64,000 bases of DNA from JAHFUA01 sp963808725. Lineage in GTDB: Bacteria > Acidobacteriota > Terriglobia > Terriglobales > Acidobacteriaceae. Made by a program: the position numbers and the translations under genes. Below the pieces are notes generated by a model. That model was not told where the DNA came from and did no database searches. It saw only the letters and a program-made list of their open reading frames with translations. Location of the stretch: NCBI GenBank assembly GCA_963808725.1, contig CAWEGO010000002.1, positions 2,410,952-2,474,951 on the forward strand, in the 5' to 3' direction. This document shows, one piece after another, positions 30,011-38,655 of this stretch; the stretch's first letter is position 1, and every line of letters begins with the position of its first letter.

Positions 30011-30421
30011 ATGGCCGATGTTTTCCAACTCGAGATTGTCACCCCGGAGAAGCAACTGGTTAGCGACACGGCGGAAGAGGTGCAGATTCCCGGCAAGAAC
30101 GGGTACTTGGGTGTCCTGCCCGGGCACGCTCCGCTGATCACCGAACTTGCGGTCGGCGAGATCGTTTATCGCAAGGGCGGCGAGCCACAGTACCTTTCGG
30201 TGGCGTGGGGGTTTGCCGAGGTCCTGCCCGCGAAGGTCACCATCCTCGCCGAGGCAGCGGAACGCCCGGAGGAAATCGATGTACCGCGGGCGCGGGAGGC
30301 CAAGGAGCGCGCCGAGGAGCGGCTGAAGAGTCAGGATCCGGATACAAACTACGAGCGCGCTTTGTACGCCCTGAAGCGTGCCGAGGTGCGCTTGGACGTG
30401 GCGGGGAAGAAGCATCCGTAA
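30011..30421 (+). CDS. atpC: ATP synthase subunit epsilon
   Basis: 136 residues; couples and regulates F1. N-terminal beta-sandwich is clear: FQLEIVTPEKQLVSDTAEEV, then GKNGYLGVLPGHAPLITELA. The C-terminal helical hairpin follows (EEIDVPRAREAKERAEERL). Last gene of the cluster; a CAGCACTCAGC repeat and the PP2C gene follow. The operon thus encodes b', b, delta, alpha, gamma, beta and epsilon; a and c must be elsewhere. Confidence 0.94.
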   Translation: MADVFQLEIVTPEKQLVSDTAEEVQIPGKNGYLGVLPGHAPLITELAVGEIVYRKGGEPQYLSVAWGFAEVLPAKVTILAEAAERPEEIDVPRAREAKERAEERLKSQDPDTNYERALYALKRAEVRLDVAGKKHP

Positions 30422-30424
30422 GCA

Positions 30425-30475
30425 GCGCTCAGCCGTCAGCACTCAGCACTCAGCCAAAACTGGCTGAATGGTGCG
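30425..30475. repeat. Stuttering repeat (CAGCACTCAGC type)
   Basis: GCTCAGCCGTCAGCACTCAG, CACTCAGCCAAAACTGGCTG between atpC and the phosphatase gene. Same type at 39732-39765 and 63254-63287. Confidence 0.7.
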
Positions 30476-30503
30476 TGCTGAATGTTGAATACCTGCAGTC
30501 CAG

Positions 30504-31250
30504 GTGGCGGGCCGAAGCGACGTTGGCTGCGTCCGCACCAATAATGAAGACAACTTCGGCTACGACGCTGCGCATGGCGTCTACGTCGTATGCGACGGCA
30601 TGGGCGGCCAAGCCGCCGGCGAAGTGGCCAGCCAGTTGGCGGTCGAGACCGTGCTGGAGTACTTCCGCCTCTATTCTGCGGCAGGCACCTTTCCCCAGGT
30701 CGGCGAGAAGTTCGACGACATCTCGCTGGACGCCAACGCGCTGGCCAGCGCCGTGCAGGCGGCCGGCATCCGCATCTTCCGCGAGGCGCAGGAGCACCCA
30801 GGACGGCTGGGCATGGGATCCACCATCGTGGCGCTGCTGGTGCGCGAAGGCAAGGCGTCAATCGCGCACGTCGGCGACAGCCGCGTTTACCTGCTGCGCG
30901 ATGGCCAGATCCGGCTGCTCACCTCCGATCACTCCCTGGTCATGGAGCAGGTGCGGCGCGGCCTGATGACCGTGGAAGAAGCGGAGCGCTCTTCCATGCA
31001 GAACATCATCACCCGCGCGCTGGGCTCGGAGGAGGCCGCCGAGCCGGACGTGCAGGACGTTGCCGTCTCTCCCGGGGATACCTTTCTTCTCGCCACCGAC
31101 GGCTTGACCAAGCTGGTGAAGGAGCAGCGGCTGCGCGAGATTACCAGCTCAGCCTCCAGCCTGGAGAAGGCCTGCGACGCGCTGGTTGCGGCCGCCCGCG
31201 CCGCTGGCGGCGACGACAATATTACCTGTCTGCTGGTGCGAATCAGTTGA
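30504..31250 (+). CDS. PP2C-family Ser/Thr protein phosphatase
   Basis: 248 residues from GTG 30504, the only start after the upstream stop. PP2C metal-site motifs in order: RSDVGCVRTNNEDNFG near residue 4, VVCDGMGGQAAGE near residue 28, HVGDSRVYLLRDG, and near the C-terminus FLLATDGLTKL and GGDDNITCLLV. The two metal ions would be bound by the Asp/Glu/Gly of these. Removes phosphate from Ser/Thr of proteins; bacterial relatives (PrpC/Stp) oppose Hanks-type kinases. No kinase is next to it. It follows atpC with an 82-base gap filled by a repeat. Confidence 0.92.
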   Translation: MAGRSDVGCVRTNNEDNFGYDAAHGVYVVCDGMGGQAAGEVASQLAVETVLEYFRLYSAAGTFPQVGEKFDDISLDANALASAVQAAGIRIFREAQEHPGRLGMGSTIVALLVREGKASIAHVGDSRVYLLRDGQIRLLTSDHSLVMEQVRRGLMTVEEAERSSMQNIITRALGSEEAAEPDVQDVAVSPGDTFLLATDGLTKLVKEQRLREITSSASSLEKACDALVAAARAAGGDDNITCLLVRIS

Positions 31251-31351
31251 GCCATTGAAGGCCCGGCTCAATGCTGCAGACTCGCTCCTTCTGCTACACT
31301 GGCGCGTTTTCTTCATTACTCAAATCATCCAGTAAGGCTTCGGGGGCAATC

Positions 31352-32200
31352 ATGGAAATCAAAACCGTAGGCGTGGTGGGCGCGGGCACGATGGGCAACG
31401 GCATCGTGCACGTCTTCGCCAAGAGCGGTTACAACGTGGTGCTGGTGGACATCGAGCAGACCTTCCTCGACCGCGCCATGGCCACCATCAACAAGAACCT
31501 GGAACGCGAGGTGGCAAAAGGCAAGCTCACTGCCGTCGAGCGCGAAGCGGCGCTCAAGCGCATCACGCCGGTCGTAGGCCATACGCTGCTGGCCACCTGC
31601 GACTTCGTAATCGAGGCCGCCACCGAACAGTTCAAGATTAAGACCGAGCTGTTTCAGGATCTCGACCGGCTCTGCCACGCTGAGGTGATCCTGGCGTCGA
31701 ACACATCGTCCATCTCGATCACCAAGCTGGCTGCGGTCACCAAGCGCCCGCAGCAGGTGATCGGCATGCACTTCTTCAATCCCGTGCCCATGATGAAGCT
31801 GGTGGAGGTGATCCGCGGGCTGGCCACCTCGCAGGATACCTTCCAGACGGTGTTTGACTTGGCCAAGAAGCTCGACAAAACGCCGGTGGAGGTGAACGAT
31901 TCGCCGGGGTTTGTCTCCAACCGCGTGCTTATGCCGCTCTTGAACGAGGCCATGTACACCGTGATGGAAGGCGTGGCCACGGCCGAGTCGGTGGACGAGG
32001 TCTTCAAGCTGGGCATGGCCCATCCCATGGGCCCGCTGACCCTCGCCGATTTCATTGGCCTCGACGTTTGCCTCGACGTCATGCGCGTGCTGCAGGATGG
32101 CCTGGGCGATCCCAAGTATCGTCCCTGCCCGCTGCTGATCAAGATGGTCGATGCGGGCTGGCTGGGCAGGAAGACGGGCCGCGGTTTTTATCGCTATTGA
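31352..32200 (+). CDS. 3-hydroxyacyl-CoA (3-hydroxybutyryl-CoA) dehydrogenase
   Basis: 282 residues from ATG 31352 (MEIKTVGVVGAGTMGNG); the frame is open to 31271 but without similarity. NAD-binding Rossmann motif GAGTMGNG at residues 9-16. Catalytic His-Glu region: GMHFFNPVPMMKLVEVIRG near residue 138, then NDSPGFVSNRVLMPLLNEA. Ends LGRKTGRGFYRY. Oxidises/reduces 3-hydroxyacyl-CoA in fatty acid or butyrate/PHB metabolism; cytoplasmic. No thiolase or crotonase gene is adjacent, so the pathway is uncertain. The length fits the short (PaaH/Hbd) type, not the fused FadB. Confidence 0.93.
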   Translation: MEIKTVGVVGAGTMGNGIVHVFAKSGYNVVLVDIEQTFLDRAMATINKNLEREVAKGKLTAVEREAALKRITPVVGHTLLATCDFVIEAATEQFKIKTELFQDLDRLCHAEVILASNTSSISITKLAAVTKRPQQVIGMHFFNPVPMMKLVEVIRGLATSQDTFQTVFDLAKKLDKTPVEVNDSPGFVSNRVLMPLLNEAMYTVMEGVATAESVDEVFKLGMAHPMGPLTLADFIGLDVCLDVMRVLQDGLGDPKYRPCPLLIKMVDAGWLGRKTGRGFYRY

Positions 32201-32202
32201 TC

Positions 32203-32230
32203 ACCACGGAGGCACTGAGACACGGAGGTC
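32203..32230. repeat. Short repeat (CACGGAGGCACTGAG type)
   Basis: CACCACGGAGGCACTGAGACACGGAGG, a partial relative of the hairpin arm at 20519-20554. Confidence 0.5.
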
Positions 32231-32251
32231 ACAAGCGCATCCCGAACTTGG

Positions 32252-32542
32252 GTGGTTGCCGTGGTTTTGGCTGCCGGTACAGCCGCGCTCGATCTGACGC
32301 TTCGTGACACTTCCACCTCGCTCATCGCGATTCTCGCGCTTTCGATGATTGTCGGGTATCTTGGGCCGCGGCGGGCCTGGCGATGGGGCCTGCTGTTTGG
32401 GGCGTTCCTTCCGCTCGGGCATCTGCTGTGGCACCGTGCAGGGGAGTTATCCGGATTGCTTGCGTTTATGCCGGCGTTTGTCGGCGCCTATCTGGGAGCG
32501 TTTCTCGAGAAGATGGTACGCGAGCTGAGAGGATCGCCGTGA
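32252..32542 (+). CDS. Small membrane protein
   Basis: 96 residues starting at GTG 32252 (MVAVVLAAGTAALDLTLRD) with three hydrophobic spans at about 3-20, 24-45 and 70-88 and a basic patch PRRAWRW between them. The frame is clean and the composition matches a true membrane protein. No family recognised. It sits in the gap between the dehydrogenase and MBL genes. Function unknown; it may be an accessory membrane protein or a chance hydrophobic frame. Confidence 0.5.
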   Translation: MVAVVLAAGTAALDLTLRDTSTSLIAILALSMIVGYLGPRRAWRWGLLFGAFLPLGHLLWHRAGELSGLLAFMPAFVGAYLGAFLEKMVRELRGSP

Positions 32543-32573
32543 TTCGGCGATTCCATGCTATGCTTCGCAGCAA

Positions 32574-33368
32574 ATGTGCGCGCGGATGACGGTGCTGGCG
32601 AGCGGGAGCAAGGGAAACTGTGCGATCGTTGCCAGTGCCCGCACCCGGCTCCTGGTGGATGCCGGCCTCTCCTGCCGCGAGACCCTGAAGCGCATGGCCG
32701 CGGCAGGCGAAGATCCGCAGGGGCTCGCCGCGATCCTCATCTCTCACGAGCATTCCGACCACATTGCCGGCCTGCCGGTGCTGGCCCGCAAGCTGAAGAT
32801 CCCCGTGTACATGACGGGTGCGACCAACGACACCTGGGGCCGGCAGTGCGGCAAGAAGCAGACGCATCTTGAGCGCCTCGAACTGTTCAGCTCCGGTTAC
32901 AGCTTCCACATCGGTGACATCCAGGTGACACCATTCACCATCCCGCACGACGCCGCCGATCCCGTGGCCTTCACGTTCGGCGTGGACGGCGTGAAGCTGT
33001 CCATCGTCACCGACCTGGGCTACATGCCGGCCAGCGTGCGCGATCACATCCGCGACTCCGACGTGCTCATGGTGGAATCCAACCATGACCTGGAGATGCT
33101 GCGGGTGGGGCCGTATCCCTGGTCGGTGAAGCAGCGGGTGATGAGCCGGGTAGGGCACCTCTCCAACGCTGCCCTCGCGGAATTCTTTTCCAGCGACTAT
33201 GATGGGAGTGCGGCTTTCGTGGTGCTGGCGCACCTTTCCGAGCAGAACAACCACCCGGAGATTGCGCGCGACACCGCGGAAAGGGCGCTGGCTCCCCGCC
33301 CCAGTCTGCTGCACAACCGGTTGATGCTCGCGTCGCAGTGGCAGGCGCTGGAAGCTATCCGGCTTTAA
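32574..33368 (+). CDS. MBL-fold metallo-hydrolase (YycJ/WalJ-like)
   Basis: 264 residues; GTG/ATG choice: ATG 32574, with a second in-frame ATG at 32586 (MTVLASGSKGNC). Zinc-site signature SHEHSDHIAGL near residue 58, an upstream LASGSKGNCAIV and VESNHDLEMLRVGPYP, and HLSEQNNHPEIA near residue 225 with further His ligands. These are the marks of the YycJ branch of beta-lactamase-fold hydrolases, implicated in DNA repair or cell-wall control. Cytoplasmic, no signal peptide. Substrate unproven. Confidence 0.9.
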   Translation: MCARMTVLASGSKGNCAIVASARTRLLVDAGLSCRETLKRMAAAGEDPQGLAAILISHEHSDHIAGLPVLARKLKIPVYMTGATNDTWGRQCGKKQTHLERLELFSSGYSFHIGDIQVTPFTIPHDAADPVAFTFGVDGVKLSIVTDLGYMPASVRDHIRDSDVLMVESNHDLEMLRVGPYPWSVKQRVMSRVGHLSNAALAEFFSSDYDGSAAFVVLAHLSEQNNHPEIARDTAERALAPRPSLLHNRLMLASQWQALEAIRL

Positions 33369-33376
33369 GCACGAGC

Positions 33377-33808
33377 ATGAACGAAAAGTGCGTGGATTCC
33401 GTGGTCGGCGACATCTTGGCTGGCTGGCGTTACGACATCTCTGGCCTGGCGCCGGAGATGCGCGGTGATTACGAAGCCCACTTCGCCGCCTGCGCCCGCT
33501 GCCGCTCGCGCCAGCACCTGCATCGCTCGATCGACATCTCGCTCATCATCCTCGCCACCATTTCGGCGGGGCTGTTTCTGCTGGCCTTCATCGTGATCCG
33601 CCGCTACTCGCCGCAGCACGCGCTGCTGCTGGAAATCGTGGCACTGGCCGGGTTCGCCTTCTCCGCGCTGGTGTGGCTGATTGTCGCCATCGTTACGCCC
33701 GTGCCCCTGGTGGTGCTGGATGCCGCCAAGTCACGCGCCCGCCAGCTCTCCGACCGCCTGCCGCCGGAGATCCGGGACCGGCTACCGGATGAGCTGAAGC
33801 TGAAATAG
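33377..33808 (+). CDS. Membrane protein with putative zinc-finger (anti-sigma type) N-terminus
   Basis: 143 residues from ATG 33377, 8 bases after the MBL stop. The N-terminus has YEAHFAACARCRSR (H-x3-C-x2-C), the pattern of a zf-HC2 anti-sigma zinc finger, followed by two membrane spans (about 57-77, IILATISAGLFLLAFIVI, and 92-112, LALAGFAFSALVWLIVAI) and a charged tail. Anti-sigma factors usually lie next to an ECF sigma gene, but none is seen here. Role in signalling inferred from the motif only. Confidence 0.65.
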   Translation: MNEKCVDSVVGDILAGWRYDISGLAPEMRGDYEAHFAACARCRSRQHLHRSIDISLIILATISAGLFLLAFIVIRRYSPQHALLLEIVALAGFAFSALVWLIVAIVTPVPLVVLDAAKSRARQLSDRLPPEIRDRLPDELKLK

Positions 33809-33842
33809 GCACCGGATAATAGGGTGATCTCCAAGTCCTGGC

Positions 33843-35096
33843 TCACCCGATCAGCCACAGCCATGCTGACCCCATTAACAGTGTGGCTACCGTCACGGGC
33901 ACTCCCAGGCGAAAGTATTCGCGGAAGCCTACGTGTACGCCCTCCGCACGGGCGCCTTCAACCACGATGATGTTGGCCACCGAGCCGGTGATGGTCAGGT
34001 TGCCAGCGAGGGTCGAAGCCATGGCCAGCACCAGCCATCCGGTGTGCGGGTTGGGGAAGCCCGGGACTAGCGACTTCAGCAGCATTACCGCCGGGACGTT
34101 GCTCACCATGTTGGAAAAAATCGCGGTGACGGCGACGAAGCTGGGGATGCGGTGCAGGTTCCACATGGTCATGGGACGCAGCAGGGTTTCGGTGAGCCCG
34201 GCGCGCTCGGCGCCACCCACGATGATGAACAGTCCCAGGAAGAAGACCAGCAGTCCCCAGTCGATCTCGTCGTAAACCTTGCGCGGCTCGACGTTGCGGG
34301 TGATGAGCAGCAGCGCTGCGCCCACGGCCGCCACCATGGCTGCCGGGGCGCCGGCAAAGAAACCAACCAGCACCAGCGCCAGCACCACGATGGGCTTCTG
34401 GCCCAGGGAACCATGTGCGAACCCGGGCGAGGCAAGGGCTTCGCTCACCTCCACGCGATCGAGCCCGTTACGCAGGAACATCCGGTGGATGAGCGCCCAG
34501 TCCACAAACAGCCCGAGCACGGCCACCGGACCGAGGTGCGCGATGAAATCGAGATATGAAATTCGCGAGACCGACCCGATGAGCATGTTCTGCGGGTTGC
34601 CGGTGATGGTGGCCACGCTGCCGATGTTCGAGGCGGTGGCGACCGCCAGCAGATAAGGCACGGGTGCAAGGCCGACGCGACGGGTGATGCGCAGCACGAA
34701 CGGCGTCATTACCAGGCAGATGATGTCGTTCACCAGGAAGGCCGAGAGCAGGCCGCTGGTGAAAATGACGGTGGGCAGCAGGTGGTGCGGTTTCAGGCGC
34801 TCGAGGATCCATTCCGTGAGCCAGTCGAAGGCCCCCGCCAGGTGCAGGTTGGCGACGATCAGCATCATGGAGAACAGCAGCACCAGGGTGCCGAAGTCGA
34901 TGGATGCGACGGCTTCGCGCGGGCCCACGATGCGGAAGGCAGCCATCAGCACCGCGCCGACGATGGCCGCGCCCGGTCGGTCGATCTTCATCCCGGGAAA
35001 TTTTCCCAGTGCGAAAACGAAGTAGCTGCCGAGAAAGATCAGGTAGGCGGCGAGAATGCGGGCGTCGGAGAGCAGAACCGGGCTGACGGCGTGCAT
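33843..35096 (-). CDS. SLC13/ArsB-NhaD type anion or sodium transporter
   Basis: 417 residues with about 11 membrane spans. Family marks are ATASNIGSVATITGNPQNML near residue 155 and, at the C-terminal half, ASTLAGNLTITGSVANIIVV, the two inverted repeat signatures of ion-transporter superfamily members such as NhaD, CitM and ArsB. Predicted inner membrane. Substrate not determinable: citrate, arsenite or sodium/proton exchange are possible. The pyrD gene lies directly downstream-adjacent upstream of it on the same strand, with 3 bases between the two frames. Confidence 0.85.
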   Translation of the reverse strand: MHAVSPVLLSDARILAAYLIFLGSYFVFALGKFPGMKIDRPGAAIVGAVLMAAFRIVGPREAVASIDFGTLVLLFSMMLIVANLHLAGAFDWLTEWILERLKPHHLLPTVIFTSGLLSAFLVNDIICLVMTPFVLRITRRVGLAPVPYLLAVATASNIGSVATITGNPQNMLIGSVSRISYLDFIAHLGPVAVLGLFVDWALIHRMFLRNGLDRVEVSEALASPGFAHGSLGQKPIVVLALVLVGFFAGAPAAMVAAVGAALLLITRNVEPRKVYDEIDWGLLVFFLGLFIIVGGAERAGLTETLLRPMTMWNLHRIPSFVAVTAIFSNMVSNVPAVMLLKSLVPGFPNPHTGWLVLAMASTLAGNLTITGSVANIIVVEGARAEGVHVGFREYFRLGVPVTVATLLMGSAWLWLIG

Positions 35097-35098
35097 GC

Positions 35099-36031
35099 CT
35101 AGACCTGCAGGCCTCCGATCAACTCAGTGATCTTCTCCACGCGATGTTCGATGCACCAGTTGGTGAGAGCTTGCACGACGTTCTCCGTCGCCACCGGGTC
35201 CCAGAAGCTGGCGGTGCCGATCTGGACTGCGGTGGCGCCTGCGAGCATGTATTCGATGACGTTGGTGGCGGTGGTGATGCCTCCAATGCCGATGACGGGG
35301 ATGGTCACCGCGCGCGCCGCCTCGTACACCATACGCAGCGCGATGGGTTTGATGGCCGGCCCGGAGAGCCCGGCGGTGACGTTGGCGATGCGCGGCTTGC
35401 GGGTCTCGGCGTCGATGGCCATGGCCACGAAGGTGTTAACCAGCGAGATGGCGTCGGCGCCGGCGTGTTCCGCCGCCCGCGCCACCTGCGGGATGCTGGT
35501 GACGTTGGGCGAGAGTTTCACGATCACTGGCCGCTCTGCCCTACGGGTGGCCGCGAACACCAGTTCCTGCAGGATTCCGGGGTCGCTGCCAAAAGCCATC
35601 CCGCCGGACTCGGTATTGGGGCAGGAAACGTTGAGTTCGTAGGCGGCGATACCCTCGCCGTCATTCAGGATGTTGATGACTTCGATGTAATCCGCGATAG
35701 TGGAGCCGAAGACGTTGGCGAAAACCACCACGTCCTTGTGGCGGCGCAGGCGGGGAAGCCTTTCGGCGACGAACTCGCGCGCGCCGATGTTCTGCAGCCC
35801 GATGGCGTTCAGCATGCCGGCGGCGGTTTCGAAGACGCGCGGCGGAGGATTGCCGGGCATGGGTTCACGCGAGAGCCCTTTGACCACCAGCGCGCCCAGC
35901 TTGTCGAGGCTAACGATCTCCTCAAACTCTACGCCGTATCCCAGGGTGCCGCTGGCGGCGATGACCGGGTTCTTCAGTTCGATGCCGGAGATGTTCACCC
36001 GCAGATCGGGCACGTTGGGCGGCGGGCTCAC
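35099..36031 (-). CDS. pyrD: Dihydroorotate dehydrogenase, class 1B catalytic subunit
   Basis: 310 residues; fourth step of pyrimidine synthesis. FMN-binding TIM barrel: PVIAASGTLGYGVEF, GALVVKGLS, the catalytic Cys in ELNVSCPNTESGGM (near residue 130, Cys rather than Ser as in class 2), NTFVAMAIDAETRKP, GIGGITTATNVIEYML. Cys base and the cytosolic, membrane-free N-terminus assign class 1B, which normally works with PyrK passing electrons to NAD. pyrK is not adjacent here. It ends just before the transporter gene. Confidence 0.95.
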   Translation of the reverse strand: MSPPPNVPDLRVNISGIELKNPVIAASGTLGYGVEFEEIVSLDKLGALVVKGLSREPMPGNPPPRVFETAAGMLNAIGLQNIGAREFVAERLPRLRRHKDVVVFANVFGSTIADYIEVINILNDGEGIAAYELNVSCPNTESGGMAFGSDPGILQELVFAATRRAERPVIVKLSPNVTSIPQVARAAEHAGADAISLVNTFVAMAIDAETRKPRIANVTAGLSGPAIKPIALRMVYEAARAVTIPVIGIGGITTATNVIEYMLAGATAVQIGTASFWDPVATENVVQALTNWCIEHRVEKITELIGGLQV

Positions 36032-36096
36032 GGGGCGGCCTCTTTCATGGGCGAGATTAGTGTACGACAGGGCGGCGCCACGGCGAGCAGGGACGT

Positions 36097-36738
36097 TCAG
36101 TTCCGCCGCAGCCGGCGAAGTAAGTCGACAATTGAGGGCAGATTCAGCCGGATGGCGACGAGCGTTGTGATGCTATACGCAGCACCCGCATAGAATGGCG
36201 CTGTGAAGTGGTACTGGTCAACGCCGCGTTGCATATCTGGGTTTGAAGCTGCGATTGCGAACAGTTCCCTGTAACTGTAATACTCGGGAATTGAAAATCC
36301 CCCACCGAAATAGTGGTGGAAGGCTGATTCGTACACGCCTGCTTTTTGGACAAAAGTTCCGAAAACGCTATGGGAGATGACGGCTCCAAAGGTAAGGAAC
36401 TTGTAAGCCAAAATGACGGCGGGGATTATCCAGACATAGCACGCGACTCGATGCCGGCACTTCGAATAAACCAGCGCCGCTATGCACGTGCACACAACGT
36501 TAGACACGAATAGATGCGAGTATGCAAACTGGAAGTAGCTCACTGGGTCGTGGTCAAACAGCGGAAGTACCCATCCACGGAACCGCGCACTCAGCCACAG
36601 TGCACCGTAGTTGGCGATCAGGTAAACACAACCCAGGTGGAGAACAAATCTAATCGCCTGCCACAGGCCTGAAACCACCGGCTCGGCTACGGCGTCGGCT
36701 GCAAGTACGGGTTGTTCTAGCGTTTCAGAGGGCTCCAC
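36097..36738 (-). CDS. Hypothetical multi-pass membrane protein
   Basis: 213 residues with four or five hydrophobic segments (about 27-48, 72-95, 100-124, 178-196), separated by short polar loops, including HHYFGGGFSIPEYYSYRELF. The sequence is somewhat lower in GC than its neighbours and codes for more Tyr, His and Phe. No family recognised. Stands between pyrD and serS, in the opposite direction to serS. Membrane topology is the only safe statement. Confidence 0.6.
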   Translation of the reverse strand: MEPSETLEQPVLAADAVAEPVVSGLWQAIRFVLHLGCVYLIANYGALWLSARFRGWVLPLFDHDPVSYFQFAYSHLFVSNVVCTCIAALVYSKCRHRVACYVWIIPAVILAYKFLTFGAVISHSVFGTFVQKAGVYESAFHHYFGGGFSIPEYYSYRELFAIAASNPDMQRGVDQYHFTAPFYAGAAYSITTLVAIRLNLPSIVDLLRRLRRN

Positions 36739-36834
36739 GACAAGAGCCGTTTATATCACTGAACGCCAGTCGCGCGGCAACAGTTTCATGCGCATTTTGC
36801 ATCTCCTTCGCTTTCCGGTAGATTAGCTGTTTCT

Positions 36835-38136
36835 ATGCTCGACCTTGCATTTGTCCGTGACAACCTGCCCTTGATCGAACAGGAGATGCGGCAGCGGGGA
36901 CTCGATCCCGGGGAGATCATCGGTCGCTTCGGCGAGTTGGACGCCCGCCGGCGCAAGGCCATCACCGAGGCCGAGAACCTAAAGGCCAAACGTAACCGCG
37001 CTTCGGAGCAAATCGCGCAACTCAAGAAGAACAAGCAGGATGCGGCGGCGCTGATCGAAGAGACCAAGTGCCTGCGCGAGCAGATCCAGGAACATGAAAA
37101 AGTTGCGGAACAGCTCGACGCGGAGTTGCGCGGGCTGCTGGTCGGGATTCCCAACGTGCCGCACGCGAGCGTTCCCGTCGGCAGCACGGCCGAAGACAAT
37201 AAAGAAATTCGGCGCTGGGGCGAGCCTCCGAAGTTCGACTTCGCGCCCAAAGTGCACTGGGAGCTCGGAGAGGCTCTGGGCATCCTCGACTTGGAACGCG
37301 CCGCCAAGCTGACGGGGGCGCGCTTTGCGGTCTACTGGGACCTGGGCGCGAAGCTGGAGCGGGCGCTGGCCAACTTCATGCTCGACCTGCACACGCGCGA
37401 GCACGGCTACACCGAAGTCCTGCCGCCGTACATGGTGAACGCCGACTCGATGTACGGCACCGGGCAGTTGCCCAAGTTCGAAGCCGATCTGTTCAAGGTG
37501 CCGCACGGCGACAAGAACCTGTACCTGATCCCCACCGCCGAAGTTCCGGTTACCAATCTCTATCGCGACGAGGTGCTGGACGCGGCGCGCCTGCCCATCT
37601 CGCTGACCGCGTACACGCCGTGCTTCCGCAGCGAGGCCGGCTCCTACGGCAAGGATGTGCGCGGCATCATCCGCCAGCACCAATTTCAGAAGGTCGAGCT
37701 GGTGAAGTTCGCGCGGCCGGAGCAGTCGTACGACGAACTGGAGAAGCTGACCAACAATGCCGAGACCGTGCTGCAAAAGCTCGGGCTGCACTACCGCGTG
37801 ATGGTGCTGTGCACCGGCGACATGGGGTTCTCATCGGCGAAGACCTACGACATCGAAGTCTGGCTGCCGGGGCAGCAATTGTTCCGCGAGATTTCCTCGT
37901 GCTCGAACTTCGAAGCCTTCCAGGCGCGGCGCACCAACATCCGCTACAAGCCCGAAGGCAAGGGCAAGACGGAATTCGTCCACACGCTGAACGGCTCAGG
38001 GCTGGCCATCGGGCGGACGTGGGTAGCCATCGTCGAGAACTATCAGCAGCCGGACGGCAGCGTGGTGATTCCGGAGGTGCTCAGGCCATACCTGGGCGGT
38101 ACGGAGAGGATCACGAAGAATCGGGTCATCGGGTGA
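36835..38136 (+). CDS. serS: Seryl-tRNA synthetase
   Basis: 433 residues; charges tRNA-Ser, cytoplasmic. Starts MLDLAFVRDNLPLIEQEM, followed by the long N-terminal coiled-coil arm (about 25-105) that holds the tRNA variable arm. Class II motifs are present: motif 2 TPCFRSEAGSYGKDVRG near residue 260, and motif 3 LNGSGLAIGRTWVAIVENY near residue 385, plus the catalytic MGFSSAKTYDIEVWLPGQ. Full length and standard. Alone in its direction, with repeats downstream (ATCGGGTCATCGGG type, 38120-38160). Confidence 0.97.
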   Translation: MLDLAFVRDNLPLIEQEMRQRGLDPGEIIGRFGELDARRRKAITEAENLKAKRNRASEQIAQLKKNKQDAAALIEETKCLREQIQEHEKVAEQLDAELRGLLVGIPNVPHASVPVGSTAEDNKEIRRWGEPPKFDFAPKVHWELGEALGILDLERAAKLTGARFAVYWDLGAKLERALANFMLDLHTREHGYTEVLPPYMVNADSMYGTGQLPKFEADLFKVPHGDKNLYLIPTAEVPVTNLYRDEVLDAARLPISLTAYTPCFRSEAGSYGKDVRGIIRQHQFQKVELVKFARPEQSYDELEKLTNNAETVLQKLGLHYRVMVLCTGDMGFSSAKTYDIEVWLPGQQLFREISSCSNFEAFQARRTNIRYKPEGKGKTEFVHTLNGSGLAIGRTWVAIVENYQQPDGSVVIPEVLRPYLGGTERITKNRVIG

Positions 38137-38160
38137 TCGGGTCATCGGGTCATCTGGCAA
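38120..38160. repeat. Stuttering repeat (ATCGGGTCATCGG type)
   Basis: TCGGGTCATCGGGTGATCGG then GTCATCGGGTCATC, starting at the very end of serS. Same units as the left arm at 5368-5402; here the complementary arm is absent. Confidence 0.65.
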
Positions 38161-38280
38161 TCGCCGAAATCAAAAAATCATGCCCTGGTATTCCTCTGTG
38201 TCGTCTGTGGTTAATTCTCGACCGTAGCCGCGCGCATTGCCAAGCATGGCGGTGGGAATCTACACTGAATCATTGAGCCT

Positions 38281-38655
38281 ATGAGGCGCGTGTGGAAAAC
38301 CATCGCGAGTTTCATCTGGTGGAGCTATGACCGTGGCAGCGTTCAGTACGACATCATGGTCACGCTCATCCTGGTCTTCATCTTTCTGGCGCCCTACAAG
38401 GTCAACTTCAAAGACAAACCCATCGAGCGCACGCCGCATCCGACCCGAGTTATTCTCATTCCCGACGTAGAGAGCGGTTACATCTATCAGGTCGATGCCC
38501 CCCAAGGGGCCGGCAAAGACGCTACCGCCATCCAGGGCTATCTGCGGCGGGTGATCGAGCCCATTATTGCCGGCGAGGTGGAGATTGCTCGCTATGAGCC
38601 GGTACGCGACAAGAACGGACGCGTGGTGGCTTACAAAGTCTGGCTCAAACAATGA
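38281..38655 (+). CDS. Small inner-membrane-anchored hypothetical protein
   Basis: 124 residues with one membrane span at about 27-43 (MVTLILVFIFLAPY) and a soluble C-terminus with DVESGYIYQVDAP and YLRRVIEPIIAG. The N-terminus (WWSYDRGSVQYDIMVTL) recalls ExbD-type proteins but the rest does not fit. It overlaps the next gene by four bases (ATGA), so the two are translated together; the neighbour is a LolA-like periplasmic carrier. May be involved in envelope assembly; inference from the neighbour only. Confidence 0.65.
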   Translation: MRRVWKTIASFIWWSYDRGSVQYDIMVTLILVFIFLAPYKVNFKDKPIERTPHPTRVILIPDVESGYIYQVDAPQGAGKDATAIQGYLRRVIEPIIAGEVEIARYEPVRDKNGRVVAYKVWLKQ